Origin: Candidatus Zymogenus sp.
GTDB taxonomy: Bacteria; Desulfobacterota; Zymogenia; Zymogenales; Zymogenaceae
Direction: 5' to 3'
Assembly: GCA_030613285.1 (NCBI GenBank)
Contig: JAUWME010000131.1
Coordinates: forward strand, 1-6,817
Length of the DNA stretch: 6,817 bases
The position numbers and the translations under genes were made by a program. Within the stretch, counting starts at the first letter, position 1. Each line of letters opens with the position of its first letter. Of the stretch, positions 1-4,468 are shown piece by piece. The notes under the pieces are model-generated. The model did not search any database and was not told the DNA's origin. It saw only the letters and a list, made by a program, of their open reading frames with translations.

Positions 1-467
1 CCATTACCATCCCGCCGATTATTCTCGGCATGCTGACAAAGAAAAAGCTGCCCGATTTCGCAGAGAAATCGGAGAAATGGGTAAGAAGGGGGACAATCGC
101 ATTTCTGGCCACCATTGCCACGGTAGTAAGCATAAAAGAACGGGCGTCGATCGTTGAGCATTACGATGAGTTGACACTGCTCGCCGTCTGCCTGTGCCTG
201 TTAACCGCCACTCTGGGTGCGACGGTAGCGGGTGCCTTCCGCCTGCCGAGAAAACAGGTTCTGACCCTCGCGATAGAGGTGGGATTTCCTAACAGTGCCA
301 TGGGAATCGTCATCGCCCTGAGCTTTCTAAACATGCCGGAGCTTTCCTTATTTTCGGCATGTTACCTTTTGGTGGAATACATCCTCGCAGGAATTCTGAT
401 GGTGATTATGAGCAGTTCCGTGGGGGATAGAATTCTGGGCATCGAGGCACCGCCGGAGAACCTGTGA
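1..467 (+). CDS. Bile acid:sodium symporter (BASS) family transporter, C-terminal part (5' end outside window)
   Basis: The frame is open from the first complete codon at 3 to the TGA at 465-467, giving 154 visible residues. There is no start, because the gene begins left of the window; the ATG at 30 lies inside the conserved ITIPPIILGM stretch and is not a start. Four strongly hydrophobic segments are visible, and a Glu at 276-278 followed by GFPNSAMG matches the E-G-x-x-N-x-x-x-G signature of the BASS/SBF family, in which this Glu and Asn help form the sodium site. Family members are inner-membrane sodium-coupled importers of organic anions such as bile acids, keto acids or pantoate. The substrate cannot be told from this half. 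The C-terminus looks intact, ending shortly after the last membrane helix with a hydrophilic tail. The next gene is a broken aldo/keto reductase, so no operon partner is evident. The family is fairly certain. Confidence 0.8.
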   Translation, partial: ITIPPIILGMLTKKKLPDFAEKSEKWVRRGTIAFLATIATVVSIKERASIVEHYDELTLLAVCLCLLTATLGATVAGAFRLPRKQVLTLAIEVGFPNSAMGIVIALSFLNMPELSLFSACYLLVEYILAGILMVIMSSSVGDRILGIEAPPENL

Positions 468-600
468 AGGAGATTCGGTAAGTAAGGCGATGCTGCCCTG
501 GATACACCCCTATTGCTTCTCATTCCCCAATTCAAAATCATAATCAATACTCGCAAGCATCGAGATGTAATAGGTAACAAAGATCAAAATGAGTACGTGC

Positions 601-1017
601 TCCGGAATGAACAGAGATTCACACATCGACTAAAACCTGGCGATAACAGAAAGCGCCCTGCCGGGCTCGCTTTCCGCAAAGGAGACAAAACTGGTCGAGG
701 AGGCGGCTGATGAAATCAAAAGGGTGATGAAGGTCGGGTGTACAGGATGCCAGTATTGTATGCCCTGCCCCGCAGGGGTGAATATTCCGAAATGCTTTAT
801 TTGGTATAATTCCAAGTACGTTTTCACCGATAAGCAGACAGGGCTGATGTATATCCTAAAGAACGATGGCATCACAAGAAGCAAGCCCACATTGGCATAC
901 CAATGTGTAGAATGCGGAAAATGTGTGGGAAAATGCCCGCAGCATCTTTCCATACTGGATTTTCTCAAAGATGTGGCGGATGACATGGAAGGGCTGATGA
1001 CCAAACTGTTGATCTGA
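601..1017 (+). pseudogene. Remnant of Fe-S cluster-containing aldo/keto reductase, C-terminal end only
   Basis: In the frame ending at the TGA 1015-1017, the sequence reads from SGMN at about 601, through ALPGSLSAKE, to two cysteine clusters: CTGCQYCMPCP near 739-771 and CVECGKCVGKCP near 904-939. Both are ferredoxin-like [4Fe-4S] binding motifs. The order SGMN, about 35 residues of helix, then CTGCxYCMPCP, then CVECGxC is what is seen at the C-terminus of the roughly 370-residue iron-sulfur aldo/keto reductases. The whole TIM-barrel with its catalytic Tyr/Lys and NADPH site (about 250 residues) is missing; the BASS gene ends only 130 bases upstream. An in-frame TAA at 631-633 interrupts the remaining part. 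A 98-codon frame could start at GTG 724 or ATG 727 and would encode just a ferredoxin-like tail, but no good ribosome-binding site supports this. The best reading is a truncated, decayed gene at a rearrangement junction lying somewhere in 468-600. Confidence 0.75.
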
Positions 1018-1166
1018 TTGGCCAGGCGAACAATGAAGGTCAGGAGAAAATAAGAAAAAAAGTAACCTTACCCCCTAAAGATGAATTTGTGTAACAGGTT
1101 ATTATTTGAAGTGCAATAGGTTCAGAAAGGAGGACAAGTTTTTTATAGGTGATTCTCTTTATAGTG

Positions 1167-1185
1167 AGTGACCATACAGTGACCA
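1167..1185 (+). repeat. Direct repeat AGTGACCA x2, 11-base period
   Basis: AGTGACCA occurs at 1167-1174 and again at 1178-1185, so the two copies sit on one face of the helix about one turn apart. A possible arm-type recombinase or excisionase site, given the attachment core 200 bases downstream. The copy number is low and chance cannot be excluded. Confidence 0.35.
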
Positions 1186-1273
1186 AAACACTTCAAAACA
1201 AACCAAAATAGATCGAGATTTAACCTTAAACCCACCATATTATTGAAAATTGCAACATCACCGTATGCGAAAG

Positions 1274-1293
1274 TGTTACAAAAACTGTTACAA
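1274..1293 (+). repeat. Direct repeat TGTTACAA x2, 12-base period
   Basis: TGTTACAA occurs at 1274-1281 and 1286-1293. Like the AGTGACCA pair, the copies are about one helical turn apart and near the tRNA fragment, which suggests a protein-binding site of the element end. Function is inferred only from position. Confidence 0.35.
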
Positions 1294-1299
1294 GAAACG

Positions 1300-1357
1300 G
1301 GGAATTGTAGTGCATTTTGGGGCATTCAAGGGACACGTAGGGAATTGTAATTACAAT
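1300..1357 (+). repeat. Direct repeat GGGAATTGTA x2, the second merging into a 14-base palindrome
   Basis: GGGAATTGTA occurs at 1300-1309 and 1340-1349, with starts 40 bases apart. The second copy runs into the perfect palindrome ATTGTAATTACAAT at 1344-1357. The latter ends 30 bases before the tRNA core, a suitable place for a dimeric DNA-binding protein. A recombination-arm or regulatory role is possible but unproven. Confidence 0.4.
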
Positions 1358-1386
1358 GATGTCAGTACTTTATCGTCTTGTTGCTA

Positions 1387-1436
<50 letters not shown>

Positions 1437-1443
1437 ATTATTG

Positions 1444-1474
1444 AAAAAAACAGGGATTTCCCCTGTTTTTTTTT
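1444..1474 (+). terminator. Rho-independent terminator after the tRNA fragment
   Basis: The stem ACAGGG (1450-1455) pairs with CCCTGT (1461-1466) around a five-base loop. It is flanked by a run of seven A before and nine T after, which also pair with each other. It sits 10 bases past the CCA, so it is most likely the original terminator of the tRNA-Pro gene, kept on the chromosomal side of the insertion. It also insulates the PadR promoter from transcription coming from the left. Confidence 0.85.
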
Positions 1475-1493
1475 GCAAATTGTTATTTTTCTC

Positions 1494-1522
1494 TTGACAG
1501 CTATATCTAAAAGATATATAAT
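1494..1522 (+). promoter_or_regulatory. Consensus sigma70 promoter of the PadR operon
   Basis: TTGACA at 1494-1499 and TATAAT at 1517-1522 are both perfect matches and are separated by 17 bases, the optimal spacing. Transcription should start near 1529-1530, giving a leader of about 15 bases. AGGGG at 1533-1537 is a suitable ribosome-binding site 7 bases before ATG 1545. A promoter this strong on a repressor gene implies tight repression. Confidence 0.88.
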
Positions 1523-1533
1523 AAAAAGATATA
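1502..1533. promoter_or_regulatory. Probable PadR operator: dyad plus third half-site
   Basis: TATATCT (1502-1508), AAA, AGATATA (1512-1518) form a perfect 7+3+7 inverted repeat filling the promoter spacer and covering the start of the -10 box. A further AGATATA lies at 1527-1533 over the start point and the ribosome-binding site, in direct orientation 15 bases from the right arm. PadR proteins are dimeric winged-helix repressors that usually bind palindromes over their own promoters. Autoregulation through this site is therefore a strong inference from position, although the sequence differs from the ATGT-N8-ACAT pattern described for some PadR members. Confidence 0.72.
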
Positions 1534-1544
1534 GGGGTTAAATT

Positions 1545-2102
1545 ATGCCAAGAATTAAAAAAACAAAATACGCCGTTTTGGGAATGCTGAGCATAAAACC
1601 AATGTCGGGATATGACATCAAGCAATACATCGACTTTAGCATTTCATATTTCTGGAATGAAAACTATGGAAATTTGTACCCTGTTTTGAGACAGATAGAA
1701 AAAGATGGTCTTGCAGATAAACAGGTTGAGCAGGGAGATGGGAAGCCGAATAGAAACATATATTATATCACAGAAAAGGGGAAAAAGGAATTATTGGAAT
1801 GGCTAATGGAACCTGTCAACAGACAACCGCATAGAATTGAGCTGCTACTGAAGCTTTTTTTCGGACATGAGATATCTGCCGAGAACTGTATCCAGAAGTT
1901 ACAGGAAGAGAAGGAAATACATGAGGGGCTGTTGCGTGAATATGAAAATGTAGAGAAGGTTCTTAAATCCGAAAAAAAATATTCTTCACATGAGGGTCTT
2001 GAGTTTTGGTTAATTACGTTAAGCTATGGGAAACACGATTCCAAAGCAAAGATTGCGTGGTGTGAGGAAAGTATAAAAAAGCTAGAAAAAATGAAAAAAT
2101 AA
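1545..2102 (+). CDS. PadR-family transcriptional regulator
   Basis: A 185-residue protein. Residues 1-85 form the PadR winged helix: KYAVLGMLSIKPMSGYDIKQYI, a helix with FWNENYGNLYPVLRQIEKDGL (recognition helix and start of the wing), then GKPNRNIYYITEKGKKEL (wing and following helix). Residues 95-183 are charged and helical, as in the C-terminal dimerisation domain of the long PadR group (Vir_act_alpha_C type). PadR members are usually repressors released by small hydrophobic or aromatic ligands, often bound near the dimer interface. The start at ATG 1545 has AGGGG 7 bases upstream and a consensus promoter before it. A dyad over that promoter suggests self-repression. The next gene starts 15 bases after the stop, so the regulator is co-transcribed with, and probably controls, the SCP2-flavoprotein and DUF1571 genes. 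Family assignment is firm; the ligand is unknown. Confidence 0.93.
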   Translation: MPRIKKTKYAVLGMLSIKPMSGYDIKQYIDFSISYFWNENYGNLYPVLRQIEKDGLADKQVEQGDGKPNRNIYYITEKGKKELLEWLMEPVNRQPHRIELLLKLFFGHEISAENCIQKLQEEKEIHEGLLREYENVEKVLKSEKKYSSHEGLEFWLITLSYGKHDSKAKIAWCEESIKKLEKMKK

Positions 2103-2107
2103 AACAT

Positions 2108-2113
2108 GGAGGA
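2108..2113 (+). promoter_or_regulatory. Ribosome-binding site that selects start 2118 over 2106
   Basis: GGAGGA lies between two in-frame ATG codons. It is inside the reading frame if translation began at 2106, whereas it stands 4 bases before ATG 2118. The sequence before 2106 is A-rich with no purine-rich anti-16S match. The downstream start is therefore preferred. Confidence 0.7.
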
Positions 2114-2117
2114 TACC

Positions 2118-3236
2118 ATGGATGCAAGAGAATTACTTGAGTATATGCCACAATTACTAAATCCTTCAATTACAAGGAGGGTTCGAGCAAAATACTATTT
2201 CAAGTTTTCCGGGGAAGAGCCTGGAGACTATTCCCTCACCATTAATAATGGGAATTGTGTCTTCAGTGAAGGACTCCCCGATGATCCTTCCATTACTATT
2301 GATGTTCCCTCGGAGATATGGATGGGCATTTCTGCCGGGGTGATAAATCCCAGAGCGGCGATGAAAAGTGGTCAATTGAAGGTAAAGGGGAAATTTCTCC
2401 TTCTTTTAAGATTTAATAAGTACTTTTCCGGAGATTCGAAAGCAACCTTTGTCCCCGAAGGATTATACGGAGAAACTGAAAACGAAAAAAATATTCGCTC
2501 AAAAAAATGGGATAAACCGAAAAAAGTTCTGGGAATTCAGGCGGCGCCCAGGAAAAAAAAGGGGGCCACCGAAATGGTCTATTCAAGTTTGATTTCAGGC
2601 ATGAAGAATGTGGGGGTGAAGGTAGATACAGTATATCTTGCTGAAAAGAAGATCAACCCATGCCGGGGTTGTTACCACTGCTGGAAAAGCGATGACGGCT
2701 TTGGAGACTGTGTATTCAAAGATAAAGATGAGATGCACGGGATACTAAAAATGATACCGGAGTACGACTTAATGGTGTTTGCAACACCTCTCTACGTTGA
2801 CGGGGTGAGCGGGTTGTTGAAAAATTTCATTGACAGGATGATCCCCCTCAATCATCCTTACATTTTTCTAAAAGATGGTCATTCTCGACATCCCTCGAGA
2901 TTTTCAAAATTGCCCAATCTTGTTCTGACTTCCGTATGTGGTTTTTACGAAATCGATAATTTCGATCCCCTTGTTCATCACATCAAAGCGATGGGAGAAA
3001 ACATGCATATACCCCTTATTGCAACTGTTTTGAGACCCACATCCATGGTTGCTCTTAACAGTGAGCTCCACGCTGTTGAAGCAGAAAAAATAAGGGAGTC
3101 GATATCTCTGGCCGGCATGGAGATTGTTAAGGAGGGAAAAGTTCCCAGAAAACTGACAAAACTGATTCAAAGGCCAATTCTGCCGAAGGGTCATTACTAT
3201 TCGTCAACAAAAACCTGGTGGAAAAATTGGATGTAA
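2118..3236 (+). CDS. SCP2 lipid-binding domain fused to NADPH-dependent FMN reductase/flavodoxin-like domain
   Basis: A 372-residue protein from ATG 2118 (376 if from 2106). Residues 1-110 read as an SCP2-type domain: YYFKFSGEEPGDYSLTI, DDPSITIDVPSEIWMGISAG, then INPRAAMKSGQLKVKGK, the usual SCP2 ending. Such domains bind lipids or other hydrophobic ligands in a tunnel. Residues 135-330 are a flavodoxin-like FMN-reductase domain: KKVLGIQAAPRKKKGATEM is the FMN-phosphate loop, and ATPLYVDGVSGLLKNFIDRM (about 221-240) is the conserved second FMN segment. Between them Cys182, Cys185, Cys188 and Cys198 form CX2CX2CX9C, comparable to the compact cluster of iron-sulfur flavoproteins, so a [4Fe-4S] centre is possible. 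No signal peptide, so cytoplasmic. A basic, aromatic C-terminus ends in WWKNWM and may touch membranes. It likely reduces a hydrophobic substrate held or delivered by the SCP2 part; substrate unknown. Second gene of the PadR operon. Domain calls are good, the reaction is inferred. Confidence 0.85.
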   Translation: MDARELLEYMPQLLNPSITRRVRAKYYFKFSGEEPGDYSLTINNGNCVFSEGLPDDPSITIDVPSEIWMGISAGVINPRAAMKSGQLKVKGKFLLLLRFNKYFSGDSKATFVPEGLYGETENEKNIRSKKWDKPKKVLGIQAAPRKKKGATEMVYSSLISGMKNVGVKVDTVYLAEKKINPCRGCYHCWKSDDGFGDCVFKDKDEMHGILKMIPEYDLMVFATPLYVDGVSGLLKNFIDRMIPLNHPYIFLKDGHSRHPSRFSKLPNLVLTSVCGFYEIDNFDPLVHHIKAMGENMHIPLIATVLRPTSMVALNSELHAVEAEKIRESISLAGMEIVKEGKVPRKLTKLIQRPILPKGHYYSSTKTWWKNWM

Positions 3237-3256
3237 TTTCCACCAAACAACAATAA

Positions 3257-3273
3257 TACCTTTTTAAAAGGTA
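3257..3273. repeat. 8+1+8 inverted repeat before the DUF1571 ribosome-binding site
   Basis: TACCTTTT, T, AAAAGGTA form a perfect inverted repeat in the 49-base gap between the flavoprotein and DUF1571 genes, just ahead of AAAGGAGG (3273-3280). There is no T-run after it, and with a one-base centre it cannot fold as a full hairpin, so it is not a terminator. It could be an operator or an mRNA-processing element that uncouples the two genes, or a chance A/T palindrome. Confidence 0.4.
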
Positions 3274-3285
3274 AAGGAGGAAAAA

Positions 3286-4026
3286 ATGTATCGAAAAATT
3301 TCTTTAATTATTGCTATGACACTCTCACTTGTCATAATTGGAGGCACAGTCTTTTCCCAGGAAAACACCGAAGCAACAGATATACTGAGAAAGTGTATCG
3401 TCGAGCTTAAAAAGACAAAAGACTATACCACAGTGGTTTACTGGAAGCAGAGGGTAAATGGTGAGCTCTTGCCCAAGGAGGAAGTAGCCTACAAGTTCAA
3501 AAGACCCATTTCTCTCTATATGCGCTGGATTGGGGATGTGAAGAAGGGCCAAGAGCTCATCTACAAAAAGGGGTGGAACAATAATGAGGTTATGACTCAT
3601 AAAGGTGGTATCCTTAAGTCGTTTGTAATAAATCTTGAACCCAATTCAGATACGATCATGAAGGGAACCCGCCACCCGCCGAACAAGGATATCCTGATTA
3701 GTTTCGGAAATACTCTCGAAAAAAATCTTGATTACGCCCTCAAACATCCCGAAGATAAGGTACGTTATGAAGTAATTGGAGAGACGACTATTTTTAAAAG
3801 GCGTGTCATAAAGATAAAGAGTAAAACGCCATATACCAAGGGCGGGCCATACTATGCCCCGGTTTCTGTTTTCGGCATTGATAAAAAGACATATCTTCCG
3901 CTGTATATTGCCTCCTTCGGAAAGGATGGTAAGCTCTGGGAAGAGTATAGGTTTAAAAACCTTCGTGTAAACGTTGGCCTTACAAATCTCGATTTTGATC
4001 CTGAAAACCCGGACTATGACTATTAA
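3286..4026 (+). CDS. Exported DUF1571-family protein (LolA-like fold)
   Basis: A 246-residue protein with an excellent ribosome-binding site (AAAGGAGG, 5 bases before ATG 3286). Residues 1-24 are a Sec signal peptide: basic MYRK, a hydrophobic core, cleavage probably after VFS. There is no lipobox cysteine, so a soluble periplasmic protein is expected. The mature part shows DUF1571 hallmarks: a short helix (ILRKCIVELKKTKDY), VNGELLPKEEVAYKFKRPISLYMRWIGD, GQELIYKKGWNNNEVMTHKGG, and the RHP motif in KGTRHPPNKD. A later half ends with a strand-rich segment on conversion and adoption of the substrate (YLPLYIASFGKDGKLWEEYRF). The family belongs to the LolA/LolB-like half-barrel fold that carries lipids or lipoproteins, but no member has a firm function known to me. 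Third gene of the PadR operon, directly before a strong terminator, so a periplasmic lipid-related partner of the SCP2-flavoprotein is a reasonable guess. The acidic tail (DPENPDYDY) is notable. Confidence 0.85.
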   Translation: MYRKISLIIAMTLSLVIIGGTVFSQENTEATDILRKCIVELKKTKDYTTVVYWKQRVNGELLPKEEVAYKFKRPISLYMRWIGDVKKGQELIYKKGWNNNEVMTHKGGILKSFVINLEPNSDTIMKGTRHPPNKDILISFGNTLEKNLDYALKHPEDKVRYEVIGETTIFKRRVIKIKSKTPYTKGGPYYAPVSVFGIDKKTYLPLYIASFGKDGKLWEEYRFKNLRVNVGLTNLDFDPENPDYDY

Positions 4027-4089
4027 CTCTTTTTGAATTGTCAAAAGGGAAGAGATCACTATAATAAGTAGAAGGTAAGACCACCCTTG

Positions 4090-4127
4090 AAAAAGAGATG
4101 CGCTTTTATAAAGCGTGTCTCTTTTTT
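4090..4127 (+). terminator. Strong rho-independent terminator ending the PadR operon
   Basis: AAAAAGAGA (4090-4098) pairs with TCTCTTTTT (4118-4126). Inside this, after two G-T wobbles, CGCTTT (4101-4106) pairs with AAAGCG (4110-4115) around a three-base TAT loop. The T-run extends to 4129. It lies 64 bases past the DUF1571 stop and closes the transcription unit; the long A/T arms mean it may also work from the opposite strand. Confidence 0.88.
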
Positions 4128-4332
4128 TTAAAACAATAAAGTATGTTTAGTCGGTTTTTGTTGATTACCTATGTTGCCTATAACCCAGATTTTCCCTTCC
4201 TTTGGTTGATGTACTACTCTATAAAAGTATGAAACAAAACCAACACCATTACGTCATCTTGATGAAACAATGAGGTTTGTTAATAAAAAATTTTTATAAG
4301 GAGTGGTGACTAATTTTCCCTAATTAATTCCC

Positions 4333-4402
4333 CTTGACAATTTGAGACACATTGCTTAATATAATTATATTGGCATTGTTTTTGTCAAGTGCTACACATT
4401 GC
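4333..4402. repeat. Nested dyad and direct repeats over promoter P1
   Basis: CTTGACAA (4333-4340) and TTGTCAAG (4382-4389) are exact inverted repeats that bracket the palindrome AATATAATTATATT (4358-4371). ACACATTGC occurs twice in the same direction, at 4347-4355 and 4394-4402, 47 bases apart. This density around a -35 and -10 box suggests binding sites for a regulator acting by looping or cooperatively. Which protein is unknown. Confidence 0.5.
4334..4362 (+). promoter_or_regulatory. Candidate promoter P1 of the PAS sensor gene
   Basis: TTGACA at 4334-4339 is followed after 17 bases by TAATAT at 4357-4362, or after 20 bases by TATAAT at 4360-4365. The -10 area is a perfect 14-base A/T palindrome (4358-4371). 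The leader to ATG 4469 would be about 100 bases. Confidence 0.6.
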
Positions 4403-4407
4403 GATTG

Positions 4408-4436
4408 TTGACAGATTGGTAAATATGTTGTACTTT
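4408..4436 (+). promoter_or_regulatory. Candidate promoter P2 of the PAS sensor gene
   Basis: A second TTGACA at 4408-4413 with a weaker TACTTT at 4431-4436, again 17 bases apart. It would start transcription near 4443, about 26 bases before the start codon. The poor -10 box makes this less sure than P1, and it may instead be part of a repeated binding site. Confidence 0.4.
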
Positions 4437-4468
4437 TGTGTTGTTGTTTAAAGGTACTATTTAGAGAT

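Larger units (their letters stand above)
1018..1386. other. Gene-free AT-rich stretch at the end of a putative integrated element
   Basis: No credible coding region is present: every frame is broken, and the short open frames have no matching family pattern or ribosome-binding site. The stretch contains three pairs of short direct repeats (see the separate entries) and a perfect 14-base palindrome. It ends exactly where similarity to a proline tRNA begins. Such repeat-rich DNA beside a tRNA attachment core is where tyrosine integrases and excisionases usually bind (arm sites), but this assignment is an inference. Confidence 0.5.
4128..4468. other. Intergenic regulatory region before the PAS sensor gene
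   Basis: About 340 AT-rich bases without a coding region. A short hairpin TCATC-TT-GATGA lies at 4254-4265, and a purine-rich AAGGAG near 4298-4303 precedes only a six-codon frame. The right half (4333-4440) holds two TTGACA boxes, nested inverted repeats and a direct repeat, listed separately. Nothing recognisable as a known riboswitch or small RNA was seen. Confidence 0.6.

Noticed and set aside
630..1004. 124-codon minus-strand open frame opposite the aldo/keto reductase tail
   Set aside because: It is a shadow of the cysteine-rich plus-strand frame, whose family motifs are unmistakable.
1230..1310. Open stretch ending in ESVTKTVTRNGEL and the similar VTKTLQNKPK at 1170-1215, possibly tails of an integrase gene
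   Set aside because: Each is under 30 codons, has no recombinase catalytic motif (R, HxxR, Y) and lies between stops; the similarity to integrase tails is only an impression.
2106..2117. Upstream ATG 2106 as the start of the SCP2-flavoprotein
   Set aside because: The only good ribosome-binding sequence lies after it and fits ATG 2118; before 2106 the sequence is just A-rich.
3646..4059. 137-codon minus-strand open frame opposite DUF1571
   Set aside because: No domain pattern or ribosome-binding site; the plus strand encodes a signal-peptide protein with clear family motifs.
4298..4326. AAGGAG followed by GTGGTG and a short frame upstream of the PAS gene, possible leader peptide
   Set aside because: The frame stops after about six codons and has no attenuator-like hairpin or codon run after it.
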